This document shows positions 12,146 to 22,443 of a stretch of DNA of 64,000 nt, one piece after another. The stretch is from Melitaea cinxia. Taxonomy: Eukaryota > Arthropoda > Insecta > Lepidoptera > Nymphalidae. Position 1 is the first letter of the stretch, and each line of letters begins with the position of its first letter. Position numbers and translations under genes: made by a program. Below the pieces are notes generated by a model that was given only the letters and a program-made list of their open reading frames with translations, was not told the origin of the DNA and ran no database searches. Location of the stretch: contig NC_059409.1 of assembly GCF_905220565.1 (NCBI RefSeq), positions 11,340,549-11,404,548 on the forward strand, given 5' to 3'.

Positions 12146-12381
12146 AGTATACTGAACATACTGATACAAAACTACTTATTAATTTTTTAAATAATTCTCC
12201 GTCTGTGTATCTGTAATTTAGTTACAGTATCGCATCGAAAAGAAAAATTCAGTCCTACGAAGAAAAAGAAGTCTTTACTACGAGTTTGGACACAATCGGA
12301 ATTAATATATTCCGAAATAGGGTTCCCTTGGAAAAGGAAACGAAAGTCAAAATAATTATTTTTATCGCAAGCGATATCACT

Positions 12382-12703
12382 CACTTCAGCCTATCGCAGT
12401 CCACTGCTGGACATAGGCCTCCACAAGTTCGCGCCAAAAATGGCGTGAACTCATGTGTGTTGTCCATAGTCACTACGCTGGGCAAGCGGATTGATGTAGG
12501 GCTGGCTTTATCGCACCGAAGACGCTGCTGCCCGTCTTCGGCCTGTGTATTTCAAAGCTAGCAGTTGGATGATTATCCCGTCATCGAATGGCTTTTTAAG
12601 TTCCAAGGTAGTAGTGGAATTGTGTTACCCCTTAGTCGCCTCTTACGACAAACACGGAAAGAGAGGGGGTGCCTATATTCTTTGCTGCCGTAACCACACA
12701 GCA
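12382..12703 (+). repeat. Dispersed repeat family B, near full copy
   Basis: It runs from CACTTCAGCCTATCGCAG to CCGTAACCACACAGCA. It contains GTCGCCTCTTACGACA, the same block seen in reverse at 5664-5985. The 91-codon frame across it is an artefact. Confidence 0.75.
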
Positions 12704-13048
12704 AATTATATAGATTGATTTTAATAAAGAAACGAATAAAAAAAATTTACTTAATTTTTAATTGCTAAGCATTACAAAAATTGATATACTTAATAAGGTA
12801 AGCAAGCAGTAAACAAGATGTAGGTATACTGTCAAGATTTTTAAAATATTGCCTTATAGATGTGAATAGTACCTACCATGTACTACGTAGTAAAATACCA
12901 TGTCCAAGGATTTTCTAGATAAGTAGGTATCTAGTCTTTAAAATTAAGTACAATTTTTATGACACTGTTTTAATGCAGATTTTACATATTCTTTTATAAC
13001 TTTAGAGCTATAATTACATTAAACAGAATAGAAAACATATACAATACA

Positions 13049-13380
13049 AAACAAATACACTTTATTGTACAACCAGAAACAATACATGTAACAAAATATG
13101 TAAGAAAAAACAAAAAAATGCGTACAAAAGGCGGTCTTATCGCTAAAGAGCGTTCTCTTCTAGACAACATTAGAACAAGGATATGAAAAAGAATAAAACA
13201 GCATAGAGGTGTACATAAAAATAATATATATACACATACATAACTATACATACACTTAAATAGACATACTGGCAGGCATAAAACTACATATACATACATA
13301 AACATACATATACATATATACAGATACACATACGAACAAATAAAAATCCTCATAGATATTATTAACATACATATTTTTCA
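13049..13380 (-). mobile_element. CR1-like LINE 3' end, reverse copy
   Basis: Read on the minus strand it gives a TATA/TATG-rich 3'UTR, then the hairpin block GATAAGACCGCC preceded by a GCGAT stem, then AATAAAGTG. The same order is seen at 52000-52440. There is no coding part left. The 124-codon minus frame here is low-complexity UTR and not a gene. Confidence 0.65.
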
Positions 13381-13599
13381 TTTATTAAATAATTTAAAAT
13401 ACAAATTGTACTAACATGAACGGAAACTACATACTTTCTTCGTTCAAAAATACACATTCAAAAATATTGATAGCTTTTCTTCATTTCGTCACATAAAAAC
13501 TTAAATACTTAAAATTTGCAAACACACATTTAAAATGCATTTATATGTAACAAGATCAAAGAACGCGTTTTCGACATAAAATACACCCAGACATCTAAC

Positions 13600-14451
13600 T
13601 TACGTAAAAGACACCATGAGATCATCCAGTTTGATTGATATTAATCTAACGATTGAATCATTCATCTTACTCCTCACTAATACAAATAATATTCCCGTTA
13701 AAGCCACTACTTGATACGAATTGATAACACAAAATATCAACACAAGTAATTGACTCCGTATTTGCTTATAATAATACGAAATTATATCAGTAATAAGCAA
13801 TTGCAAACTAGTCACTGACACTAGAACAAATGCTATCAAAGAAGTTTTCAAAAAATCTCGTACATTTCTTGTATTATTGGTAGCACTTCTACTAAACGCT
13901 ACGCGAATTATTTCAATAAATACCAAGGCATTTAAAATGCAAGTAAAGAACTTAACATGAGCGTAAACGTTGTAGAAGATTTGGAAATATTCATCGTGTA
14001 TATTTATTAAGAATGGGCACAACAAAGACACTATCAAAGGAACTGTCCACACAGCTACTGTTGTCACCATTAAGTTGTAAGACTGAAGTGGAAAAACAAC
14101 GACCACCTTGTTATAAAGATTCTTACTGAAAATAAACATAAAACAGAGCAACACCTCATCAGAATGAAAATATAAAACGAATATTGAATTCTTCACAATA
14201 ACACCGTAATATTTAAAGTAGAACATAATGTTATATTCGCATACAGTGTATAAAGTTCTGGCAATCGTCATCTGGCACAAGATTATTTCATCGAATTTTC
14301 GAGAATTCGGTACCACCACAAAGAGAATCAACTGAACCAGGAGACCCACGAAGGATACGCCGATCCCAATCAGCCAGAACGTCGTGAGAACATCTTCGGT
14401 TTTGAAAGATTTTGAAACATCATTGATTATAACAGTCGTGTTGTTGTACAT
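13600..14451 (-). CDS. Orphan 7-transmembrane receptor, single exon
   Basis: A 283-aa protein in one uninterrupted frame with its own ATG at 14451. About seven hydrophobic segments are visible near residues 25-48, 58-80, 98-120, 128-150, 162-186, 205-228 and 235-260, with a short N-terminal tail carrying an Asn-Asn-Thr-Thr glycosylation site. Basic clusters (KMNDSIVR near the C-terminus, RSATNNTRNVR before segment 6) fit cytosolic loops. It lacks the DRY and NPxxY motifs of rhodopsin-type receptors and the very long N-terminus of adhesion types. I do not recognise a named family; it could be a secretin/Methuselah-like or lepidopteran orphan receptor. A TATAAAAT lies upstream at 14521-14514. 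The lack of introns and the intact frame in a repeat-rich region argue for a maintained gene. Confidence 0.65.
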   Translation of the reverse strand: MYNNTTVIINDVSKSFKTEDVLTTFWLIGIGVSFVGLLVQLILFVVVPNSRKFDEIILCQMTIARTLYTVCEYNIMFYFKYYGVIVKNSIFVLYFHSDEVLLCFMFIFSKNLYNKVVVVFPLQSYNLMVTTVAVWTVPLIVSLLCPFLINIHDEYFQIFYNVYAHVKFFTCILNALVFIEIIRVAFSRSATNNTRNVRDFLKTSLIAFVLVSVTSLQLLITDIISYYYKQIRSQLLVLIFCVINSYQVVALTGILFVLVRSKMNDSIVRLISIKLDDLMVSFT

Positions 14452-14513
14452 TTTATCTTCTTTCCTTATTTTTTTCTTCCTAAGAGTTTTCCATTTCTTT
14501 GCTTCGTAATCTA

Positions 14514-14521
14514 ATTTTATA
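14514..14521 (-). promoter_or_regulatory. Candidate TATA box of the 7TM receptor
   Basis: TATAAAAT on the minus strand lies 63 bases before the receptor ATG. This would place the start site about 30-40 bases before the ATG. No clear initiator is seen. Confidence 0.3.
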
Positions 14522-15714
14522 GATTTTCGATTTAGTTACAACTATGATTTGTAGTAACAAGCGCAGTTGTTCGTGTCTAAATAAAAACTGACCACTTTAT
14601 CAAATTTATTATCATATACAATAATTTCACCCAATTCAATGCTTATTTTATTGACTTAATCGAGGTTGTTTATTATTGTTATGGATCAATGGACGCGGAA
14701 ATTATACTAAATTAATCCCAGCCATAAATGCCAATTGAACAGATCAAATTGCAAACGTCTGGTGTGGCATCTGTTAATTTAGCTTGTTTTGTTTACATAA
14801 AGCTCGTTTTGATAACATAATCGTCTAATTTATAATACAATTGTGCTGATTTGTGTTGATTGATTACCATAGCTATTTGTAATGACATTTTTATATAGAA
14901 AAAAAGGTTAGACAACAAATCGAATTTGCCCACAATTTTGTTTAGTTCTAGTTGACTGCTGCAAAAAAAGGCATATTTTTGCGATTTTATCATTAAAGTG
15001 TATACTTTTGATTACATTGCATTTTTATTTTTATTTCATTATCACAGGAGATATATGATAATGTTAAAAACAGGCCTTTTGCGGTGACCACTGTAGTTTC
15101 AACACCAATCATATAAAATCAAAAATAAATTACGTTTCTGAATCGTATTATCTAGTCCTTGATCGCAGGAAAGAAGATTAATAATATATGAAATATTACT
15201 AATTTTCTTAAAAAAAGTCTGATTTTCGGCGAAAAAATCACTACATTTTTTTAATATTAAAAAAGTAGGTACGGATCAAAAAAGTTAATTCTTCGATCGA
15301 GGACAGCTTTGTAATATAAAGAATACGAACATCAAATTTCATGAAATTCTATTTACTAGTTTTGAAAGAGATCGTGGTCACCGATTTTGAAAAATCTGTT
15401 TCGAGTTAAACTCGTTTAAAGTTTGATGTTAAACGTACAATGATAAAATGTGATTTACATAAAAATTAATTCATCAACAACCCGTAGCTGCTTTTAAATT
15501 AACCTGGTGCTTTATTCACGACAATCCGTTGTATAGTTTTTTTAAAGGAATAATAACATTCACATGCTCTTAGTTGCCAGTGAACTTTTTTATACTTGAT
15601 GCAATTTTGCTCATCCGCATCCATTTTATAATAGACTTCAAATAAGTAGTCCCGATACTGCCTAAAAGCAAGGATATGGCCTGAAACTGAAGGTTCTTTT
15701 ACACTAGTGGTGGT
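14522..15714. other. No gene seen, receptor upstream region
   Basis: AT-rich and unique-looking. Short minus-strand frames (66 and 73 codons) show no features that I can support. Confidence 0.4.
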
Positions 15715-15870
15715 AAACAAGCAAAAGGCCTACTTGTTGGTAAACAGTTACTATAGCCTGTAATACCGGAAGCATCGTAAGCGAGTTGCTGAATCTACCA
15801 CTGACCCTGCCCAAGACCTCTGGCTCTCTTATTAATCGCAGAAATACAACACTATTAGTCTAATCGGTTC
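15715..15870 (+). repeat. Dispersed repeat family A, partial
   Basis: Contains the family A order GTTACTATAGCCTGTAATAC then GGAAGCATCGTAAGCG. The 3' half is missing. Confidence 0.5.
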
Positions 15871-16198
15871 GACTCCAATCTCAGTTAATTACTTGCATTT
15901 TGTGGACTCTGATCCTAGCGGTTTTGATGTATACTCATTCCTTCAGAAGCGACGGTTGTACAATCGGTTGATGCCGAGTGATTATAATTTTAAGTCGATT
16001 CAAACAATTTATTTCTCACCCTCTCATTTTGAGACCTTTATATAATATTGTTACGAACATACAAAGAAACTAGCGCCATCTAGCGGCAACCATTGAAACC
16101 ACACAAAGACAGCGATAGCATGAAACTCTCTACTCAATACTAGATGGCGTTAGGGGAACTACTTCGAGACTATACTTCTATATAGTTCCACAGTAATA

Positions 16199-16375
16199 GG
16201 TCCCGCCCACTCAGGCTCAGGCCCCGCCCACTCGGACGCAGGCCCCGCCCACTCGGACGCAGGCTCCGCCCACTCGGGCTCAGGCCCCACCCACTCGAAC
16301 GCAGGCTCCGCCCACTCAGGCTCAGGCCCCGCCTAATCAGGCTCCGGCCCCGCCAACTTTGTCTCAAGCCCCGCC
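16199..16375. repeat. 21-bp GC-rich minisatellite, first tract
   Basis: About eight units of GGCCCCGCCCACTCGGACGC plus A, with variants. In one frame each unit encodes the heptapeptide APPTRTQ or a close variant. GC content is far above that of the surroundings. The second tract is at 17105-17345. Confidence 0.8.
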
Positions 16376-16411
16376 CACTGAATCTGCCTTATCACGCCCA
16401 CCAGCGACACC

Positions 16412-17012
16412 GTAGCTTCTACAGACTCTCAAGTGGCTCTTCAATTAGGAAATTTAATTAAATTAATAGAGCAACAAAAGGTTGAAATTCGTAGTGCTTT
16501 GCAAGAATCACAAGAACAAACAAGTTTCAAATTGCAAGAATCACAAGAGCAACAAAAGGCTGAAATTAGTGGTGCTTTGCAAGAATTACAAGAGCAAACA
16601 AGTTTAAAATTGCAAGAAACGCTTTGGGCTATAAAATATGTTTATTGACGCGGTGACTAAGCTTCGAAAAGATGTCGACGTAGTGGAAGAACGAGTTACC
16701 GGGTTAGGATTGGATGTTGAAAATGTGAAAACCGGCCTCACTGAACTACAGAAGAAAGTAGTGCGCCTTGAAACCACGGGAGTCACGATGTCTAGTGGAA
16801 GTACTGAAGTGGCGCAAGGACCAAGAGTGAAAGTACCTCCGTACGACGGCACTACTCCGTGGAACGCTTATCGTCAACAATTCCAGACTGTTGCTACTGC
16901 CAACGGATGGACGGAAGAGCAATGCCTAACCGCTCTCACTGTTGAAGAGTTGTGTGTGTTAAAAAGAGTCAGCAGGTTTTTCTATCCAAATCCTTCGAAC
17001 CCTAACACGTAA
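16412..17012 (+). pseudogene. Degenerate Gag-like retrotransposon frame
   Basis: Two overlapping frames (to 16648, then 16638-17012) encode a Gln/Glu-rich coiled coil with the repeats LQESQEQ and LQELQEQ, a heptad-rich VEERVTGLGLDVENVK segment, and then a capsid-like motif PPYDGTTPWNAYRQQF followed by WTEEQCLTAL. This last part is typical of Gag of Gypsy-like elements with the form KxPxFDGxxxWxxYxxxF. The two pieces are out of register with each other and with the upstream APPTRTQ tract, so the frame is broken at least twice. It stops before the expected nucleocapsid zinc knuckle. Confidence 0.55.
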
Positions 17013-17104
17013 CAACTGGTTTCGGAAGTGAGATTTGGAGATGCCATTGACTCCGAGAGAAGACTCCAAGGACTTCAAGGGCGTCAGGACAAGGGCATAA
17101 CGAG

Positions 17105-17345
17105 CTGCGGAGGCCACACCTACTGGGGACCAAGCTCCGCCCACCGTGGACCAAGCCCCGCCCACTGACCCCACCTATCGTGCCCCGCCCACTGACCACG
17201 CCCCCTGGCCCCGCCTACTCGAACTCAGACCCCGCCCACTCGGGCTCAGGTCCCGCCCACTTAGGTTCAGGCCCCGCCCACTCGGACGCAGGCCCCGCCC
17301 ACTCAGCCTCAGGCCCCGCCCACTTTGTCTCAAGCCCCGCCCACC
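17105..17345. repeat. 21-bp GC-rich minisatellite, second tract
   Basis: About ten units of the same CCCCGCCCACTCGG core as the first tract, some changed to GACCAAGCCCCGCCCACTGA. It separates the Gag-like and RT-like remains. Presumably duplicated from the first tract. Confidence 0.75.
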
Positions 17346-17361
17346 TTACCACGCTCACCAG

Positions 17362-17523
17362 CAACTCATGGAGTGTGTACTGGCAGGCTTAGTTGGAGAG
17401 GCTTGTTTAGTCTACTTATATGACGTCATCATTGTCGGCCGTGACTTCGAGGATCATTTGCAAAACTTGGAGCGAGTTTTCGCTAAAATAGAGGGGGCCA
17501 AATTAAAATCCCAACCCAACTAA
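17362..17523 (+). pseudogene. Reverse transcriptase fragment of a Gypsy-type element
   Basis: About 50 codons match the RT active-site region: ACLVYLYDVIIVGRDF, then EDHLQNLERVFAKI. The catalytic YxDD box, normally YLDD here, reads YLYD, so one active-site aspartate is lost. The frame ends at TAA after the fragment. The element is dead. Confidence 0.6.
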
Positions 17524-17939
17524 ATTGTCGTTTATCTTCTGTCAGCCGATGTAATGGCTTGGCTATCTCTGAGAATCCCTTAACAAAACGCCTGTAGTAT
17601 GAGCATAGTCCGAGGAATGGTTAAATCTTGTTCAAATAGGATTTTTATAAGAGAGTGATCTCCTCAGGCTATGTATCCCTGCTACCTCGTTCTGGTGATC
17701 AAGTACCTACATGTGAAGTATTATATCCCCTTATCTGCCCCTGTTTGAAAAATATGATAAGATTACAAAATGCAAGAGAGTAAAGTGTATTGTTGATGAT
17801 AATATACGAGTATATTTTTTGAATTAAACAAGATTAGAACCGCGGTACGATCCACGTAATTTTAATTTTTAATCTTTCAGGGCGTTTTTTTTTTGACGTC
17901 GTTGTTGACTCACTGCATAATATTTTGATTGATTAATTC

Positions 17940-18258
17940 TATCTTTCACGTCCCACCACTGGACAAAGGCCTCTCTCCACGCGGGAGAGTAAAGTAGAAA
18001 CTAAAACCATCAGATGTTCCACGGCGAATTGAAGGATATATTAACTGTTATGAGTTATGATCGCTATCAGATATTTGTGATAACAACCGGTCTCGACAGT
18101 TAAACGTGCTCTCCGAAGCACGATTGGGAGAACCACAAGGGTCCAGACCGGAAACAAATATGTGTACAAATACAGGTATAAATACATCGCGTGCGGGAAT
18201 CGAACCCATAACTGTCGCTGTTTAGGCGTCGCGCATGCACCACTACACCAGAATGATG
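17940..18258 (-). repeat. tRNA-derived SINE-like repeat, family C
   Basis: Reverse copy with the B-box GGGAATCGAACCC (as read on the plus strand), a GGTCTCGACAGTTAAACGTG middle and an end near CACCACTGGACAAAGGCC. The 73- and 60-codon frames here are artefacts. Confidence 0.65.
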
Positions 18259-18840
18259 TCATAATATTTGAGAGCCTGCTAACTAAGATGAAAAAATCTG
18301 ATAAAATTTTGTTTTTTTTTTGTTACAATATTAAACGCATTTGATATAAATACAGATCTACAATAGTAACTATAAAAATGTTATTGTAATATTGTCTATA
18401 AGTTTTGTAACGTTACGTACGTACTGAACACAAATATATTTAAAACAAGGCCGTTATAGCTAATATCGAAAATAATTAAACCTTAATTAATACTTGTTCT
18501 AACAGTTTTATCCATATTCATAACCATTTTTAGCCTAAACAGTTTTGATTTATAAAGTGAAGGCTTAACTTTTGTTATAGTTCTCCTTCATAATACAAAT
18601 TCGACAGACATTTTATTAACAAGTCGTAAACAACTTACAACAAACAAGTCCCAGTCCATATTTTTGGATTCATTGATTTTAAATCCAGACATTCCGACGC
18701 CGGAGTGTGGCAAAGAATATTACAAAACAGATGTGCAATCTCAACAGAAGGGAATCAAGTGTATTGAAACATAATATTGATTGAACAATTTTAATAAATT
18801 AATTTCCAAATTTTAACGAACCATTTGATGAAATAAAAAT

Positions 18841-19089
18841 ATTAGGCACAAGCGACTTTGTCCGCGTTAAATAGTTACTTAAAAAATATCCTGATTTTGA
18901 AACATTATTCATTAGTGCTCCGCTCCTATTGATTTTAGCGTGATGATATATAACCTATAGCCTTCATCGATAAATGGGCTATCTAAAACTGAAAGGATTT
19001 TTGAAATCGGACCAGGAGTTCCTGAGATAAGCGCGTTCAAACAAACGAACAAAGAAACAAACTCTTCAACTTTAAAATATTAGTATAGA
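18841..19089 (-). mobile_element. Helitron, reverse orientation
   Basis: On the minus strand it begins TCTATACTAATATTTTAAAG at 19089 and passes through GAACGCGC, GGTCCGATTTCAAAAATCC and a GATAGCCCATTTATCGA block. The CTAG end has decayed. Close relative of 36540-36770. Confidence 0.6.
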
Positions 19090-19325
19090 TTATATAAACA
19101 CCAAAAAAGTTGTAGTTCACACTTTCCATGCTGAACAAGCTTTTAGATTGAGTTATTTATTAGAGAGAAATTATTATAAGAGTTTGCTTGTCAAACGTAC
19201 TAATCTTTAGTCTTTAATTATTGGATTTTAAAAACATTTTTGTGCCAAAAAGCCTGTTCCTTGTGTAACATTGAACTCATATGAGCGAAGTGATGATACA
19301 ACTAAACTAAACATGGCTCGTCTAG

Positions 19326-19475
19326 CATAATAATAATAATAATAATAATAAAAACTCTTTATTGTACACTATGAGTGAGCAAAATTACAAAAATAAAAAC
19401 AGGAGATAAGTACAAAAGGTTGCCTTATCGTTAATTAGCGATCTCTTCCAGGCAACCTTTGGGTAAAGGAAATGG
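19326..19475 (-). mobile_element. CR1-like LINE 3' end with TAA-repeat tail, reverse copy
   Basis: Plus strand shows eight TAA/ATA units, then CTCTTTATTGTAC, then the hairpin block TTAGCGATCTCTTCCAGGC. It is the reverse of 61440-61605 and only the 3' end is present. Confidence 0.7.
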
Positions 19476-20224
19476 TATATATGTAGACAGTTTAGATGTA
19501 CAGTTTTACCTAAACGTATACAATATATTTAGACAAATAAGTAATGTAAAAAAATAGCCTATTAAGCAGTTAATTAACCCGCTTTTGTCATTATACGAAA
19601 TACTACCTCGGTATAACATTGATCTCTGTTACAGTGGACTGTATTCTACCGTGATGTGAATAAATTATCTCAGTGTAAGAATATTAACATGAACTTAATC
19701 AAGAATTATTAAATTCATGCAGACATTTACAAAGATAATTCAACATCTGAGTTGTATAATCTTTGAAAATCTTGTCCGTTTGAAGCTTCATCTACTCATC
19801 TTCCGTTACTTTATCGTCAACCTCAGTGCTTAGTGCTTAGTTAGGTCTCTCTTCAAATGTAAGTACAAGACTGAAAAAAATTATTTATATGTTGTGAGTT
19901 TAGTTATTGGATACTATTTAATATCCTTATTATTACCAAATTTTGTAGTTGAAGTAAGTAATTGGCAAATCCTAGAGGAATCTAGTATTTAAAAGAAGAA
20001 GAAGAAAAAGAAGAAGTAAGTAATAGAAATAACATAGTTGCATAGTTTACATATGCATTTTGTACCAATGTAGTTTTTCGTACCTGCTTTTTTAATTTCT
20101 GTATTTTTTTGGACTTACAACGCTTAACGATTAAGCGGACGATATCAAAAATTATGTAATATGACGCTAACCCTCCAATATCTATACTGTATAATACAAT
20201 ACCAATTAATATTTACTTTACTAT
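19476..20224. other. No gene seen
   Basis: AT-rich, with a purine run of GAA/GAAG units near 19997-20017. A donor-like ATGTAAGTAC near 19858 could belong to an untranslated exon of the gene at 22444, but this is a guess. Confidence 0.35.
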
Positions 20225-20644
20225 TTATAATTAAAATAAGAAAAAAGTATTTTTAAATAGTTGTAGGAGGTTACTCAATTCGACCGTATGTATTTTTTTT
20301 TCTTATGTATATTCGGGGATAACTTCGTCGCTTATGAACCGATTTTGAAATTTCTTTTTTGTTGGAAAGGAGATATCCCAGGTGTGATACCACGTGTGGT
20401 GATAAGGAAACCAGGATTTGATGATGGGATCCTAGAGAAATCGAGGGAAACCCTTGAATATCCGCATAACTTTTTACTGGGTGTACCGATTTTGATGATT
20501 TTTTAATTTAATCGAAAGCCGGTGTTTATAATGTGGTCACATTTAAATTTCATCGAGATCTGATTTCAAATTTTGGAGCAATCTTTGATAATGCGTATTT
20601 ACTTGACTATTTTTTCGTCTACCTACGTATCACTTGTCGATGTA

Positions 20645-21940
20645 ACACGTGGTTCAATAAGTCCCGAGACTAAGTACTAAAAAAATGTCTTTTTTATAAA
20701 ATTAATTTTTATTCATCAACATAGTCTCCTCCAAGAGCGATACAGTCCCTCCAACGCTTTTCTAACTTTTCTATCCCATGTGTGTAGAACGATTTGTCTT
20801 TGGCTTCAAAATAAGCCTCCGTTGCTGCGATAACTTCACTATTTGAGTCAAATTTCTTACCCTGAAGCATTTTTTTGAGGTTTGCAAACAGCCAGTAATC
20901 ACTGGGGGCCAAGTCTGGCGAATAAGGGGGATGAGGAAGCAATTCGAAGCCCAATTTGTTAATTTTGGCCATCGTTCTCATGGACTTGTGACAAGGCGCG
21001 TTGTCCTGGTGAAACACCACTTTCTTTTTGTTCATGTGAGGCCGTTTATCCGCAATTTCGTACTTCAATCGCTCCAATAAGCACATGTAATAGTCACTAT
21101 TTATATTTTGCCCCTTTTCAAGGTAGTCGATGAAAAGTATTCCATGCCCATCCCAAAATATAGACGCCATAACCATACCGGCCGATTTCTGAGTCTTTGG
21201 ACGCTTCGGGCGGCTTTCACCAGCCGCTCTCCACTCCGCTGCCTGCCGATTGGATTCCGGAGTGAAATGGTATATCCAGGTTTCATCCATTGTTACATAC
21301 CGACGTAAAAAATCCTTTTTATTATGATTCATCAGCGCCAAACATCGCTCTGAATCATTGATACGTTGTTCCTTTTGATTAGTTGTAAGCAAACGCGGCA
21401 CCCACTTAGAAAAAAGCTTTTTCATGGCCAATTTTTATGTAAAATAGTGAAAATACTACCAGCTGAAATCTTCACTATCTCGGCTATCTCTCGCACTTTT
21501 ACCTTCCGATCTTCCAATACGATTTTGAGGACTTGGTTAATATTTTGTTGAGTCACTGCTTCATTTGGACGACCTGAGCGTTCCCCATCATTGGTGTCCA
21601 TGCGACCGCGTTTGAAGTCGGCATACCACCGACAAATGGTTGCTTTAGAGGGAGCTGATCCTGCAAAACATTTTATAAGCCATTGCTGTGCTTCAACGGT
21701 ACTTTTTCCCATTAAAAAACAATGTTTTATCAACACGCGAAACTCGTTTTTTTCCATTGTATCGAAATTACAACCGTAGCGTCACTTAAATGTTTCAAAA
21801 TCAATAATTTTATTGTTCCATTTTTAAAAATTTGACACATATTCTTGTATTGATAGCCAGTATTTTTTAAAAATCAAAAGAGTTTTTAATATATGCGCCA
21901 TTTCCAGGTTAGTCTCGGGACTTATTGAACGATCTAGTAG
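20645..21940 (-). mobile_element. mariner transposon (about 1.3 kb)
   Basis: The inverted ends share GTTCAATAAGTCCCGAGACT on the left and its complement on the right. The outermost 7-10 bases differ between ends. TA is duplicated at 20643-20644 and 21941-21942. The empty site can be read from the uninterrupted family D copies. It carries one transposase gene on the minus strand with a frameshift. Confidence 0.9.
20709..21757 (-). pseudogene. mariner transposase, one frameshift
   Basis: The N-terminal part (ATG at 21757) has the paired helix-turn-helix DNA-binding region, with a FKRGRMDTNDGERSGRP linker. The C-terminal part has the DD34D catalytic triad: VTMDETW, VFHQDNAPCH and SPDLAPSDYW, with 34 residues between the last two aspartates. 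The two halves are in different frames, meeting near 21425-21432 after ILHKNW, consistent with loss of one base. The WVPRLLT motif that should follow is intact in the other frame. Total length is about 350 codons, normal for mariner. Apart from the shift the gene is well preserved, so the insertion is probably fairly recent. Known role: cut-and-paste transposition at TA. Confidence 0.85.
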
Positions 21941-22000
21941 TAATTGAAGTCGGTTTTTTTTCGTTTGCCAGCAAACACAATTATGTAATGTAAATGTTTA

Positions 22001-22437
22001 TTCATATATATACAATATTATATATATAATATTGGACGATACCTATAATTGTGAAAGTAGATTATCATTAAAATCTTCCCTTCTGTAGCTTATACAATTA
22101 TAAATAAGAGTACAAATTTATTTAAGTACATGCTTGTTTTACTAAACTGTAGGATTAAAAATATAGTAGATATTATAATTACGTGTATACTCGTACAATA
22201 CTTAATCTAAATAAGTATTTTTACGGACTCAATGATGGCAAGAATACTAAAGGTTTAATGTATTTGAAACATAATTTAGAGTTTTCTGATCATAAACTAA
22301 TCAGCTATTCTGTCAGCAGTATACTCACTAACTAAATGTAAGTAATATATAAGTGGTGGAAATTTTGTACCCATTCAATCACTACTATTTTTCATGCTAC
22401 ATAATTATCTGGTAAAGTGTTTTTGTAATGTTTTCAG
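22001..22437. other. No coding exon seen; upstream region of the four-pass gene
   Basis: AT-rich. It ends in TTTTCAG at about 22431-22437, a good acceptor just before the ATG exon, so an untranslated first exon should lie further upstream. Confidence 0.4.
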
Positions 22438-22443
22438 AAAAAC

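Larger units (their letters stand above)
16047..17523 (+). mobile_element. Remains of a Gypsy-type LTR retrotransposon
   Basis: A possible LTR-like start TGTTACGAACATACAAAG at 16047 is followed by a GC-rich repeat tract, a coiled-coil Gag-like frame, a second GC-rich tract, and then directly a reverse transcriptase fragment. The stretch between Gag and the middle of RT (protease and RT N-terminus) is missing, so there was a large internal deletion. The RNase H and integrase parts and a second LTR were not found. Confidence 0.6.
20225..22000 (-). repeat. Family D repeat interrupted by a mariner
   Basis: The left part, 20225-20644, and the right part, 21941-22000, join to give the family D order seen whole at 46949-47565: read on the minus strand, AACCGACTTCAATTAC, then CATCGACAAGTGATACG, then GGTACACCCAGTAAAAAG. 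The join is exactly at a TA. Confidence 0.65.

Noticed and set aside
12994..13368. 124-codon minus-strand frame with many hydrophobic residues
   Set aside because: Low-complexity tyrosine, valine and cysteine repeats come from a TATG-rich LINE 3'UTR.
16170..16367. Arg/Ser/Gly-rich minus-strand frame
   Set aside because: A reverse translation of the 21-bp minisatellite.
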